Assembly: GCA_945861435.1 (NCBI GenBank)
Contig: CAMAUX010000060.1
Span: forward strand, 1 to 32,902
Origin: Chthoniobacter flavus
GTDB taxonomy: Bacteria > Verrucomicrobiota > Verrucomicrobiia > Chthoniobacterales > Chthoniobacteraceae
Length of the DNA: 32,902 nucleotides
Reading direction: 5' to 3'
Both the position numbers and the translations under genes were made by a program. This document shows, one piece after another, positions 17,240-26,379 of this stretch (within the stretch, counting starts at the first letter, position 1; every line of letters starts with the position of its first letter). The notes beneath the pieces were generated by a model. The model saw only the letters and a list, made by a program, of their open reading frames with translations. It made no database searches and was not told the DNA's origin.

Positions 17240-19438
17240 TCAGTGGTTGAAGAGGAATTCCTTCGTGTTGATGAGTGCCCAGAGGAGGTCTTCGAGGCCC
17301 TGACGCTTGGAGGCGGCGGGATCGAGGGGTTCGCCCTTGGCGTTTTTGCGAGGCTTGTCGAGGTGCGCCTGAGCGGTGGCGAGTTCGTCTCCGGTGGGTT
17401 GTCTGCAGAAGGCGAGGGAGTAGAGGGTGCGCAGTTTTTCGGAATCCGGAGCGGTGGACTTGGCGAGTTGATCGGCGCGTGCGCCCGCCTTGGAGAGCTT
17501 GGATTTGAGATCGGCGGCGTTCATGAGGTGGAGGCTTTGGCCGAGGCTTGGGGCTTGGATGCGTTCGCATTCGCAGGCGCTCTCGGCTTCCGGGCGGCCG
17601 AAGATGGTGAGGAAGGGGGAGGCCTTGTTGTAGCTGTTGTCGGGGAGAGCGACGGCGCGTGTGCCTTGGGGGAGGTCGGCGAAGTCGGTGGGAGCGGCGG
17701 TGAGTTGGTCGACGGCGTCGAGGAGGACTTCGGCGTTGAGGCGGCGCGGGTAGTAGTGGGAGAAGTTCTGGCGGTCGGCGGCGTTGTGGGCGTTGGGGGC
17801 GGAGCTGAGTTGGTAGGCGTTGGAGGTGGTGATGGCGCGGATGAGGGCCTTGAGGTCGAAGCCGCTTTGGGTGAAGTGACGCGCGAGGGCGTCGAGCAGT
17901 TCGGGGTTTGAGGGCGGGTTGGAGTCGCGGAGGTCGTCCTCTGGTTCGACCAAGCCGCGTCCGAGGAAGTGCTTCCAGTAACGGTTGGCGAGCGCGCGTG
18001 CGAAGAAGGGGTTGGCGGAGTCGCTCATCCATGAGGCGAGGCGCAGGCGCGGGTCTTCGTCGGCGGCGATGTCCATGGTGCCGGAGCCGAGGCCGGCGGG
18101 GCGGATTTTTTCGTGGGTCTTTTTGTTTTCGGCTTCTGCGATGCCGCGTTTGTGGAAGATGAGGCTCTGGCCTGCGGTGGCGGTGGGTCGGCGGCCGATC
18201 TGGCTGAAGAAAGCGGCGAGGCCGTGGTAATCGCGCTGACTCCAGCGCTCGAAGGGATGGTGATGGCATTGTGCGCAGGCCATGCGGACGCCGAGGAAAA
18301 GCTGGGCGACATCCTCGAGTTGCTGCTCGGGGGTTTTGACTTGGTTGTACCAGGCGACGGGCGGGTTGCTGACAGGATCACCCGTGGCGGCGAGGAGTTC
18401 GCGCACGAGTTGATCGTAGGGTTTGTTGGCGAGGAGGCCGTCGCGCACCCAGGAGTGGAAGGCGAAGCTGGCCTTGGTTCCTTTGTCGATGCGCTTGTTG
18501 CGGAGGATGGCGGCCCATTTGTTGGCGAAGAAGTCGGCGTACTCAGGGCGCGTGAGGAGGGAGTCGACGAGTTTGTCGCGCTTGTCGGCGGCGGTGTTGG
18601 AGAGGAATGCGTCGGTCTCGTCGGCAGTGGGAATGCGGCCTGTGATGTCGAGCGCTGCGCGGCGCAGGAAGGCGGCGTCGTCGCAGACCGGGGAGGGCGG
18701 GATGCCGAGGGTGCGCAGGTTGGAGAAGACGAGGTTGTCTACGAAGTTGCGGGGAGCGGGAAGTTCGCCGAGGGGGGCGCCGAGTGGGAGCGCGGCGGAG
18801 GCGACGGAGACGAGGCCTTGGTAGCGGACCATGACGGAGACATTGCCCGGGAGGTCGTGGAAGTGGATGAGACCGTTTTCATCGGCCTCGGCCATGCTCT
18901 TGTCGTTGGGTTCGAAGACGGCGGTGCGTGTGACGTCGCGGGAAGTGCCGTCGGAGAATTTTGCGAGGACGCGGAGTTGGAGGGTGGATTTTGTGGGGCG
19001 TGTGCTGCGTGCGGGTTCGACTGCGAGTGCGGTGAGTTTTGGTGCGTCGTCCGCGTCGGCGGGCGTGCCGCTGGCGATCCAGTCCATGAGGATCTTGTAG
19101 CCCTCGGAATCGGGCGCGAGGCGGCGGCCTCCGCCGTGGGGCGTTTGGTTGCTGGCTTTCAGGAGGAGGAGGCTTTGTTCCGGAGCCTCCGGGGTGATGC
19201 GACGACCGCGGCCTTCCTTGACGATGTGTTCGTAGTCTTCCTGCGGTTCGAATCCGAAGAGGGAAAGGCGGAATCCGTTCTGACCGTTGCCGGCTTTGGC
19301 GTGGCAGCCACCGGTGTTGCAGCCGGCCTTGGTGAGGACGGGCGCGACGTCGTTGATAAAACTGGGAGCAGCGACCGCGGTCCCTTGGAGGCAGAGGACG
19401 GCGAGGGCGATGAGGGCCGTGGAGAGTGTGGGCCGCAT
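17240..19438 (-). CDS. DUF1549/DUF1553 protein with N-terminal cytochrome-like motif (module 2)
   Basis: A 732-residue protein with a signal peptide (cleavage after AVAA near residue 24). Near the N-terminus it has a CNTGGCH motif (Cys40, Cys45, His46; CX4CH spacing). An Ig-like (BIG2-type) stretch follows around 138-220, then DUF1549 at about 230-440 containing a standard CAQCH haem motif at 388-392 followed by HHPFERWS. DUF1553 fills the C-terminal part (ANRYWKHFLGRGLVEPEDDLRDSNPPSNP, NAEVLLDAVDQLT, CECERIQAPS) and ends with the usual LINTKEFLFNH. If both Cys motifs bind haem it is a dihaem periplasmic protein. Its biochemical role is unknown. It starts the second module, 56 bp after the first. 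Confidence 0.9.
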   Translation of the reverse strand: MRPTLSTALIALAVLCLQGTAVAAPSFINDVAPVLTKAGCNTGGCHAKAGNGQNGFRLSLFGFEPQEDYEHIVKEGRGRRITPEAPEQSLLLLKASNQTPHGGGRRLAPDSEGYKILMDWIASGTPADADDAPKLTALAVEPARSTRPTKSTLQLRVLAKFSDGTSRDVTRTAVFEPNDKSMAEADENGLIHFHDLPGNVSVMVRYQGLVSVASAALPLGAPLGELPAPRNFVDNLVFSNLRTLGIPPSPVCDDAAFLRRAALDITGRIPTADETDAFLSNTAADKRDKLVDSLLTRPEYADFFANKWAAILRNKRIDKGTKASFAFHSWVRDGLLANKPYDQLVRELLAATGDPVSNPPVAWYNQVKTPEQQLEDVAQLFLGVRMACAQCHHHPFERWSQRDYHGLAAFFSQIGRRPTATAGQSLIFHKRGIAEAENKKTHEKIRPAGLGSGTMDIAADEDPRLRLASWMSDSANPFFARALANRYWKHFLGRGLVEPEDDLRDSNPPSNPELLDALARHFTQSGFDLKALIRAITTSNAYQLSSAPNAHNAADRQNFSHYYPRRLNAEVLLDAVDQLTAAPTDFADLPQGTRAVALPDNSYNKASPFLTIFGRPEAESACECERIQAPSLGQSLHLMNAADLKSKLSKAGARADQLAKSTAPDSEKLRTLYSLAFCRQPTGDELATAQAHLDKPRKNAKGEPLDPAASKRQGLEDLLWALINTKEFLFNH

Positions 19439-19494
19439 GGGGTGTGTGAAGATGATCGTCCGGGGATCGAGGTTCTTAGGGCGATGCGAGTGGT

Positions 19495-20898
19495 TCAGCG
19501 GGGTTCGATGGCGAGGGGTTTGCCGTCGTTGGTCCAGCCAAAGAGGCGGCCGTCGGCGGAGCCCGCGAGGATCTGGGAGCCGTCGGGGGAGATGGCGACG
19601 CATTGGAAGACGGCGTCGGTTTTTGGAAGGGCGCGCATTTTGGGCGGTGGGGCGCTCTGTGCGCCGTCGTGTTTTAGGATTTCGGAGAAGAAGGCGCCGT
19701 CGCCGAAGTCGCTGACGGCGGCGAGTTGTTTGCCGTCGGCGGACCATGCGAGTGCGGGGTAGACGTGGCGTTTGTCGCCGAGGGCGGCATCCTGTTCGCG
19801 GCTGTCGCGGTCCCAGACCTTGAGTTCGCGGTCTGCGCCGCTGGTGGCGAGGCGGGAGGAGGCGGGGTCGAAGACGACGCTGAGGACGTGGTTGGTGTGG
19901 CCTTCGTAGACGGCGGCGAGTGTGTCGGTGGCGGTGTCCCATCGGCGCGCGAGCTTGTCGCCACCGGCGGTTGCGAGCCATTTGCCATCGGGAGAGAGGG
20001 CCATGGCGTAGAGGGAGTCTTCGTGGGCCTTCCACGTTTTTGCGATCTGACGCGAAGGCCACGCGATGCGGTGGACGAAGCCGCCGCGGGTGGCGAGGGA
20101 GTCGGCGATCCAGAGGCCGTCGCCGCTTTTGGTCCAGACGAGGGCGGTGACATCGCCGGCGATGCCTTCGGTGATTTCTGCTGCGAGGGATCCGTCGGCA
20201 GGGTTCCAGAAGCGCACGCGCCGGAAGCCGCCGGACGCGAGCGTGGAGGCGTCGGGCCTCCATGCGAGTGAGGAGACGGGCTCGCGGTGGGCGTCGATGG
20301 TGGAGAGGAGCGGGAGTTTTGGAGCTTTGGCATCGAGGAGTTCGATGCGTGCGCCGCGGGTCATGGCGATGCGTGAGCCGTCCGGGGAGAAGGCGAGCGC
20401 AAGCGCTGGGGCGACGCCTTCTGGAAGGGCTTGGAGTTCCACCGGGGTGGTTTTTGGCGGGCGCTCCATGACGGCGGGATCCCATGGTGCGCCGGCCTCC
20501 ACCCATGTTTTCACCTGGGCGATCTGGGTCGCGGTGAGGTTTTTCTTGGGCGGCATGTGCGGGTCTGCATCTGGAGCGAGCACGGTGAGCAGGAGGCTTT
20601 CCGCGGGTTTCTGCGGATCGAGTGCGGGGCCGGATTCGCCTCCTGCGCGGAGGGCTTCCGCGGTGTGGAGTTTGAGGCCGCCCTTGGATTTTCCGGGGCG
20701 GTGGCAGGAGACGCATTCGTCGCGGAGGATCTCCTGTGCTGGGTTTGCGGGCGCTGGTGAGGCTGCGGTTTCCTGGCTGTGTGCGTGGATGCAGAGTGCT
20801 GCGAGGGTGGCGATGGATGCGAGCGACGCCAGTGCAGCGGCGCGGCTACGGACCATGCCCATGCCCATGCTGCTGCGTTTGCGGACGGGCGTGCTCAT
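19495..20898 (-). CDS. Cytochrome c (PSCyt1-type) / WD40 protein (module 1)
   Basis: A 467-residue protein with a signal segment (about residues 20-42), then a PSCyt1-type cytochrome c domain with haem motif CVSCH at 62-66 and a PHMPPKKN segment giving a likely axial Met. WD40 repeats fill about residues 165-467 (LAFSPDGSRIAMTRG, SLAWRPDASTLASGG, MALSPDGKWLATAGGDK, SVVFDPASSRLATSGADR), enough for one propeller. It is half the length of its module 2 counterpart and lacks the coiled coil. The ATG overlaps the preceding PPC-protein stop by four bases (ATGA). An alternative start at the internal Met-Gly-Met run would shorten the signal region by about ten residues. Confidence 0.88.
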   Translation of the reverse strand: MSTPVRKRSSMGMGMVRSRAAALASLASIATLAALCIHAHSQETAASPAPANPAQEILRDECVSCHRPGKSKGGLKLHTAEALRAGGESGPALDPQKPAESLLLTVLAPDADPHMPPKKNLTATQIAQVKTWVEAGAPWDPAVMERPPKTTPVELQALPEGVAPALALAFSPDGSRIAMTRGARIELLDAKAPKLPLLSTIDAHREPVSSLAWRPDASTLASGGFRRVRFWNPADGSLAAEITEGIAGDVTALVWTKSGDGLWIADSLATRGGFVHRIAWPSRQIAKTWKAHEDSLYAMALSPDGKWLATAGGDKLARRWDTATDTLAAVYEGHTNHVLSVVFDPASSRLATSGADRELKVWDRDSREQDAALGDKRHVYPALAWSADGKQLAAVSDFGDGAFFSEILKHDGAQSAPPPKMRALPKTDAVFQCVAISPDGSQILAGSADGRLFGWTNDGKPLAIEPR

Positions 20899-22565
20899 TT
20901 GCCCTTCTTCTTTTCCGGAACTGGCGGGGTGCCGGCAGGGACGGTGTTGAGCCAGAGATCGTCGGCGCGGTCGGATTGGGAATGGCCGCGCTGGGTGTCT
21001 GCGCGCAGGGAATAGGCGGAGCCGGTGAAGACGGGGGGTGTGGCCTTGGTCCACGCGGCGACCCAGATGCGTGCGGTTGCCGGAGGCGCGTTGGTGGCGG
21101 CGTGGAGGGTGATGTCGATGTCGCCGCCTTTTTCGGGCACGGCGACTTCGGGCGCCCACACGCCCTCGGGCAAGCCGCTCACGCGGAGGACGAGTGGTTC
21201 CTTGAAGCCGTTGGCGAAGACGGCCTTGGCTTTGAGCACGATGGTTTTGCCGGCCTCGATGCGGGCGGGTTTTCCATCGGAGAGCTGGAGATCCAGTGTG
21301 GGAGGGGGTTCGGCGATCTCGAGGACATACTCGGCATCCGGCCCGCCGCGGGAGAAGAGGTCGGCGACGGTGAGCTTGTAATCACCGTCGGCCGGGGCGG
21401 TCCATGTGAGGGTGGGTTCGGTGAAAATGTCGGAGGGGTTCTCGTTGGCGGCGAGCCGGGTGCCTTCTGCGTTGAGGATTGCGAGGTTGCCTTCGACGCC
21501 GAGGCCGATGCTGCGGGACCAGAAGCGGGCGCGCAGTTTGGCCCCCTTCTTCATCGCGATTTGGAAGGCGGCGGTGGTGCCCGGTTTCTCGAGGCGGCCG
21601 GCGAGGACGATGGGTGGGGTGATCTTGAAAGGAGCTTCGGTGCTGGATTGCGGGGCGACGAGGACCGGGAAGGCGGCGCGCACGACGTCGATGGGGAAGG
21701 GGGCGTTGGGGAGTGCGAGGGTGGCGCGTTCTCCGTTGCCTCTGAGCTGTGCGGCGGTGATCTCGGCTTTGTTTTCCTTGAGACCGACTCCGTGCAGTTC
21801 GATTGGCAGCGGGCCGGTGGGCGGGATGGCGGCGGGGAAGATGCGGGTGACGGCGGGTCCCTCGGTGATGGCGAGGAGATAGGCTTGTTTGCTGCCGGTG
21901 AAGCCGACGTCGGCTGCGGGTGGATGGGCGAACCCTGCGATCTGCACGATGTGGAGGCCGTCGGATTCGGGCGTGAAGACGAGTGCGGGATCGAGGTTGG
22001 GGCCGTCGCTTGCGGTGGCGAGTTTGACGCCGCGCGGGTCGAGGATTTGGAGGTGGAGATCGACGGTGCTACCCAGCGCGTAGGCATCGGCCTTGATCGA
22101 GACGGGAACGCCTTTGTGCAAAGGGATGGCGAAGCCGTCGATGTCGCCGGCTTTGTCGAGCTGTCCATGGATCCATGCGGGCAGCGAGGGCACGGGCTGC
22201 GGCTGGGCGAGGGCGTCGTTGGGTTCTTTTTCTGCGAGGAGCGGGAGGGTGCCGATGGCGAAGCGCAGGGGTGCGGAGACGCCTTCCTCGCTGAGGATGC
22301 GCAAGAGATGCAGGCCGGGAGCGGCGTGGTTTGCGATGGTGAGGGTGGTTTTGCCGGACTTGTCGGGAGGGGAGAAGACGATGGCCGGGTCATCGCACCA
22401 GATGCGGACGCCGGCGGCCTCGAGTTTTCCGGAGAGTTTGACTTCGATGGCGGCCCCTGGGGCGGCGGCGTAGGGGGCGATGGCGGTGAGTTCCGGCGGA
22501 GCACCGGCTGCCATGGAGGCGGCGGTGCAGAGGGCGAGGAATTGGGCGGCGCAGGGCCGCGTCAT
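20895..22565 (-). CDS. PPC-domain exported protein (module 1)
   Basis: A 556-residue protein with a short signal peptide (cleavage near AAGAP, residue 21). Early Ig-like strands are followed by a PPC-type domain with AEKEPNDALAQPQ near residue 111 and a GDIDGFAI segment. A second similar unit has GNLAILNAEG, TWTAPADGDYKLTVADLF and GGPDAEYVLEI. The tail is lysine-rich. It is the counterpart of the longer module 2 PPC protein, and the same overlap couples it to the cytochrome/WD40 gene downstream. Its start also overlaps the DUF1501 stop by four bases. No catalytic motif is visible; a binding or structural role is inferred. Confidence 0.8.
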   Translation of the reverse strand: MTRPCAAQFLALCTAASMAAGAPPELTAIAPYAAAPGAAIEVKLSGKLEAAGVRIWCDDPAIVFSPPDKSGKTTLTIANHAAPGLHLLRILSEEGVSAPLRFAIGTLPLLAEKEPNDALAQPQPVPSLPAWIHGQLDKAGDIDGFAIPLHKGVPVSIKADAYALGSTVDLHLQILDPRGVKLATASDGPNLDPALVFTPESDGLHIVQIAGFAHPPAADVGFTGSKQAYLLAITEGPAVTRIFPAAIPPTGPLPIELHGVGLKENKAEITAAQLRGNGERATLALPNAPFPIDVVRAAFPVLVAPQSSTEAPFKITPPIVLAGRLEKPGTTAAFQIAMKKGAKLRARFWSRSIGLGVEGNLAILNAEGTRLAANENPSDIFTEPTLTWTAPADGDYKLTVADLFSRGGPDAEYVLEIAEPPPTLDLQLSDGKPARIEAGKTIVLKAKAVFANGFKEPLVLRVSGLPEGVWAPEVAVPEKGGDIDITLHAATNAPPATARIWVAAWTKATPPVFTGSAYSLRADTQRGHSQSDRADDLWLNTVPAGTPPVPEKKKGK

Positions 22566-23899
22566 GCGAAGAGTTCCTTGATGAGCTTGCCGCCGTTGAT
22601 GAGCTGGACGGGTCTGCCGCCTGGAGCGTGGAGGACTTGGTGGGGGTCGATGCCGAGTTTGGTGTAGACGGAGGAGGCGAAGTCCTCCGGTGAGTAGACG
22701 TTGTCGGAGGCGTAGTAGCCCTTGGGATCGGTGGCGCCGACGATGATGCCGCCGGGGATGCCGGCGCCCGCCATGAACACGGACATGGCGCCGGGCCAGT
22801 GATCGCGGCCGGCGTCTTTGTTGACCTTCGGGGTGCGGCCGAATTCGCCGAGGCAGAGGACGAGGGTGGAATCGAGCATGCCGCGTTGTTCGAGGTCGTT
22901 GAGGAGGCCGGAGAGTCCCTGGTCGAGACGATCGGCGGTGCCGTCCTTGAAGGTTTTGAAGATGCCGCGGTGATGATCCCATCCGCCCCATTGGGCGACG
23001 CTGAAGGAGACGCCGACTTCTGCGAGGCGGCGTGCGAGCAGGAGGCGCTGGCCGAAGTCGTTGCGGCCATAGCTATCGCGCACGGAGTCGGGTTCCTTGG
23101 AGAGATCGAAGGCGGCCTGTGCCTTTTCAGAAGAGAGGAGGCTGAGGCCCTGCTGATAAGATTGATCGAAGCCTGTGAGCGGGTCTTCGGCGATGGACTC
23201 CTGGATGCGTTCCATGCGGTCGAGCGAGGAGCGCAGGGCAAGGCGCGAGTGTGCGCGGCCTTCGCTGATGTCGGCGGGGAGGGTGACATCGCGCACGCGG
23301 AATCCTGCTTGGTTGGGATCGCCGCCGATGACGAAGGGTGCGTGCTGGGAGCCGAGGAAATGGGGGCCGCCGGAGCGGGACATGGAGGGGAGGGAGACAT
23401 AGGCGGGGACGCCGCCGCGCACGCCGCGTTCCTTGGAGACGACGGAGCCCATGGAGGGATGGAAGCTGACGAAGGCGCCGCAGCCTACGGGGACCGGGGT
23501 GGGGGCGCCGGTCATGAGGTAATGATTGCCGCCGCCGTGGTTGGGATCCTTGTGACAGATGGAGCGGACGACGGCGAATTTGTGGGCGTTCTTTGCGAGG
23601 CGCGGGAGCATTTCGCAGAAGTGGACGCCGGGGACGGAGGTGGGGATGGATTTGAACTCGCCGCGGATGTCGGCGGGCGCGTCGGGTTTGGGGTCGAAGG
23701 TTTCGTAATGGGAGGGGCCGCCATCCAGCCAGATGAGGATGCAGTTGGTGGCCTTGGCTTTTGGGGAGGCGATGCCGGAGCGTGCGGCGAGTGCGCGTTG
23801 TTGGAGGAGTTGGGTGAAGCTGAGGCCTCCGAGTGCGCCGAAGCCGAGTTGGAGAAAGCTGCGTCGTCCGATGCCGTTGCAGTTGAGCGGGGGTCGCAT
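22562..23899 (-). CDS. DUF1501 protein (module 1)
   Basis: A 445-residue protein with a canonical twin-arginine signal (GRRSFLQLGFGALGGL). The DUF1501 core is clear: CILIWLDGGPSHYETFDPKP, KFAVVRSICHKDPNHGGGNHYLMTG, SYGRNDFGQRLLLARRLAEVGV, WDHHRGIF, LVLCLGEFGRTPKVN, AGRDHWPGAMSVFMAG. The clustered His and Asp residues resemble metal sites of the alkaline-phosphatase-like superfamily. It starts five bases after the DUF1549/DUF1553 stop and ends in a four-base overlap with the PPC gene, so expression should be coordinated. Compared with the module 2 paralogue it lacks an insert before the GRDHW segment and sits second rather than last in its module. Confidence 0.9.
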   Translation of the reverse strand: MRPPLNCNGIGRRSFLQLGFGALGGLSFTQLLQQRALAARSGIASPKAKATNCILIWLDGGPSHYETFDPKPDAPADIRGEFKSIPTSVPGVHFCEMLPRLAKNAHKFAVVRSICHKDPNHGGGNHYLMTGAPTPVPVGCGAFVSFHPSMGSVVSKERGVRGGVPAYVSLPSMSRSGGPHFLGSQHAPFVIGGDPNQAGFRVRDVTLPADISEGRAHSRLALRSSLDRMERIQESIAEDPLTGFDQSYQQGLSLLSSEKAQAAFDLSKEPDSVRDSYGRNDFGQRLLLARRLAEVGVSFSVAQWGGWDHHRGIFKTFKDGTADRLDQGLSGLLNDLEQRGMLDSTLVLCLGEFGRTPKVNKDAGRDHWPGAMSVFMAGAGIPGGIIVGATDPKGYYASDNVYSPEDFASSVYTKLGIDPHQVLHAPGGRPVQLINGGKLIKELFA

Positions 23900-23904
23900 G
23901 GGGA

Positions 23905-26130
23905 TCAGTGGTTGAAGACGAATTCAGCGGTGTTGATGAGGGCCCAGACAAGATCCTGCACGGCTTCTTTGCGGGCGGGGCTGTCGGCGGCAGGGGCGGC
24001 GAGGTGGGCGGAGGCGGCGGCGGTTTCTTCGGCGGTGGGGTGGCGCGCGAAGGCGGCGAGGTAGATGTCGTTTACGAGATCCTGCGGTTCCTGTTTGGAG
24101 GCGGCCCAGCGGGCGGCGCGTCCCGTGGGCGAGGCGAGTTTTGTCTGGAGTGCGGAGGCGTGCATGAGGTGGAGGGATTGCACGACGGTGGGTTTGCGTT
24201 CGCGTTCGCAGGGGCACTCAAGGCTGGCATTGGGGCGGCCGAAGGCGTCCATGAATTCGGAGGGCAGCTTGTGGTTCCATGCCTGTGCGGCGCGGGCGTC
24301 TGGTGGGAGGCCGGCGAGGGATTCGCGCACGCCGGTGAGATCGCAGACGGCGTCGAGGAGGACTTCGGCCGGGAGTCTGCGGCGCAGGGAGCGGGCGAAG
24401 TTGCGTTGATCGTCGAGATTGGAGGCGTTGGGCAGGGAGCTGCGCTGGTAGGCGGCGGAAGCGAGCATGGTGCGCATGAGGTGCTTGAGGTCGAAGCGGT
24501 GCGCGATGAAGTCCGCAGCGAGCCAGTCTAGGAGTTCCGGGTTGGACGGCGGGTTGGAGGCGCGGAAGTCGTCGACGGGATCGACGATGCCTTTTCCAAA
24601 GAACTCGCCCCAGACGCGGTTGACGACGGCGCGTGCGAAGAATGGGTTGTCCGGGCGCACCATCCAGTCGAGGAGATCGGTGCGTGGGTCGATCCCTGCG
24701 CGCAGTGGGAATTCAGGGCCGTCGGGAGCCTTGGGGGTGATGGGGGCGCTGGTGTCGGGATGCAGGAGGCCGCGTGCGGAGGAATCGTACCACCAGAGTT
24801 CGGCCTCGCCGGAGATGGGGGCGGAGATGCCCTGTCCGCGGGAACGCAGTTTGGAGAAGCAGGCGGCGAGTTGTTGATGATCCTCCTGAGACCATTTCTC
24901 GCTGGGATGATGGTGACAGCGCGCGCATTCGAGGCGGACGCCGAGGAAGATCTGGCTGACGAAGGAGCTGGCGTCGAGCGGGTCGCGTTTGTCGCGGATG
25001 AGTGCGACTGGGCCGAGTTGGTGGGAGCTGCCCTGTGCGGTGAGCAGCGCGCGCGCCATGGCGTCGTAGGGCATGTTGCGGGCGAAGGCGTCGCGCAGCC
25101 ATTGGTCGAGAAGGAAGACGGGTTTGACGCCGACGCGCGAGGGGTTGGGGCGGATGAGGTCGCCCCATTTAACGGCCCAGTGGTCGGCGTAGGCGGGATC
25201 GGCGAGGAGGGTGTCGATCCAGCGCAGGCGCTTGTCCGCAGCGGTGTCCGCGAGGAAGGAACGGGCCTCTTCGGTGGTCGGCAGCCTGCCGATGGTGTCG
25301 AGGGCAGAGCGGCGCAGGAACTCGGCGTCGGAACAGGTGCCGGAGGGGAGGACGCCGATTTTTTCGAGGCGCTGGTGGACGAGGGAATCGAGGTGGTTGT
25401 GAACGGGGAAGGGCGCGAAATCCCTTTGCTGCAGACGTTTTGCGGGTGGGACGACGGGGCGCACGACATCGACGGCGCCCATGTAATTGACGACGACCAC
25501 GGCCTCGCCGCGGCGTTCGCTGGCGGAGAGAAGGCCGTGGTCGCTCACCGTGGCGAGGTCCTTGTCGTTGGAGGTGAAGAGGGCGAGATTGGTCACATCG
25601 CGCTTGGCGCCGTCGGTGTAGGTGGCGGTGACTTTGAGTTGGGCGTCCTGTGTGGGGGCGAGTTGCGGGTTGCGCGGTTCCACCGCGATGTGTTGGAGAC
25701 GCGGGCCGTCGGGTGGATCGAAGGGGGCGCCCTGACGGATCCATGTGAGGACGGTGCGGTAGGTTTCGGAGTCCACCGTCCAGCGTGCGCCGCCTTCGTG
25801 AGGGATGGCGGCTGTGGCTTTGAGCAAGAGGAGACTCTGTTGCGGTGCGGCGAAGGAGAGGCGGCGTCCGCGTCCGTCTGCGGCGATCTCGCGGTGGTCG
25901 GCCTTGGGATCGTAGCCGAAGATGGAGAGTTTGAAGTTGTTCTGGCCTTCGGGTTTGGCGTGGCAACCGCCCGAGCTGCAGCCGGCCTTGGCGAGGAGCG
26001 GCATGATCTCGTTGAGGAAGCTCACCTTGGAAGCCGAGTCTGCCGCGAAGGCGGAAGAGGTGAGGAACAGTGCGACGAATCCTGCGGGGAAGAGGGCGCG
26101 GCGCAACTGGCTTGGCGTGTGCGGTTTCAC
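23905..26130 (-). CDS. DUF1549/DUF1553 protein with N-terminal cytochrome-like motif (module 1)
   Basis: About 741 residues if started at the GTG at 26130, which places a normal signal peptide (ALFPAGFVALFLTSSAFAAD) at the N-terminus. The frame stays open to an ATG at 26325, but those 65 residues are Arg/Pro/Thr-rich and lie in the divergent control region. After the signal it has CSSGGCH (CX4CH, Cys51, Cys56, His57), an Ig-like region, DUF1549 with CARCH followed by HHPSEKWS, and DUF1553 (VNRVWGEFFGKGIVDPVDDFRASNPPSNP, PAEVLLDAVCDLTG, CPCERERKPT) ending LINTAEFVFNH. Motif spacing matches the module 2 paralogue. It is the first gene of the cluster, divergent from the ECF sigma gene. The start is uncertain. 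Confidence 0.87.
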   Translation of the reverse strand: MKPHTPSQLRRALFPAGFVALFLTSSAFAADSASKVSFLNEIMPLLAKAGCSSGGCHAKPEGQNNFKLSIFGYDPKADHREIAADGRGRRLSFAAPQQSLLLLKATAAIPHEGGARWTVDSETYRTVLTWIRQGAPFDPPDGPRLQHIAVEPRNPQLAPTQDAQLKVTATYTDGAKRDVTNLALFTSNDKDLATVSDHGLLSASERRGEAVVVVNYMGAVDVVRPVVPPAKRLQQRDFAPFPVHNHLDSLVHQRLEKIGVLPSGTCSDAEFLRRSALDTIGRLPTTEEARSFLADTAADKRLRWIDTLLADPAYADHWAVKWGDLIRPNPSRVGVKPVFLLDQWLRDAFARNMPYDAMARALLTAQGSSHQLGPVALIRDKRDPLDASSFVSQIFLGVRLECARCHHHPSEKWSQEDHQQLAACFSKLRSRGQGISAPISGEAELWWYDSSARGLLHPDTSAPITPKAPDGPEFPLRAGIDPRTDLLDWMVRPDNPFFARAVVNRVWGEFFGKGIVDPVDDFRASNPPSNPELLDWLAADFIAHRFDLKHLMRTMLASAAYQRSSLPNASNLDDQRNFARSLRRRLPAEVLLDAVCDLTGVRESLAGLPPDARAAQAWNHKLPSEFMDAFGRPNASLECPCERERKPTVVQSLHLMHASALQTKLASPTGRAARWAASKQEPQDLVNDIYLAAFARHPTAEETAAASAHLAAPAADSPARKEAVQDLVWALINTAEFVFNH

Positions 26131-26379
26131 TGCGAGGGGAGTAAAGGCGATTGTGGTAAAAAGGCACGGGTTTGCAACCACAATGACGGTCGTTGTCCGG
26201 AAGGCGGCGGGAGGGCTGCGCGTGTCGAGGGCACGGTTCGCCCGGCGGTTTTCGGGGAGGCGGGCAGACACCGTTCGGTGGGGGTTCCACCGATGGGGTG
26301 TGCGCCTGTTGTGGGAGTGGGACATGGCCCACCACCGTGGAGCGGCCCGGCTTCGATGAAGGAGGGAAGGAGGAAGGCT
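26131..26379. other. Divergent intergenic region between the eight-gene cluster and the sigma gene
   Basis: This 249-bp stretch should hold promoters for both directions. No consensus -35/-10 pair was recognised; ECF promoters usually have an AAC-type -35, which cannot be assigned confidently here. The minus-strand frame is open across much of it. Confidence 0.45.
26367..26373 (+). promoter_or_regulatory. Strong ribosome binding site of the ECF sigma gene
   Basis: AAGGAGG lies six bases before the ATG at 26380 and decides that start over the ATG at 26356. Confidence 0.8.

Noticed and set aside
15138-20716. Very long minus-strand frames extending upstream of the true PPC and DUF1549 starts
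   Set aside because: The extensions are Arg/Pro-rich out-of-frame readings of the upstream genes; signal peptides mark the real starts at 17225 and 19438.
18113-22667. Long + strand frames (549 and 643 codons) opposite the cytochrome cluster
   Set aside because: Same antisense composition with no domain pattern, while the minus strand carries clear families with overlapping stops and starts.
24760-26379. Upstream part of the + strand frame that leads into the sigma factor
   Set aside because: It is antisense to the DUF1549/DUF1553 gene; the strong ribosome binding site at 26367 sets the sigma start at 26380.
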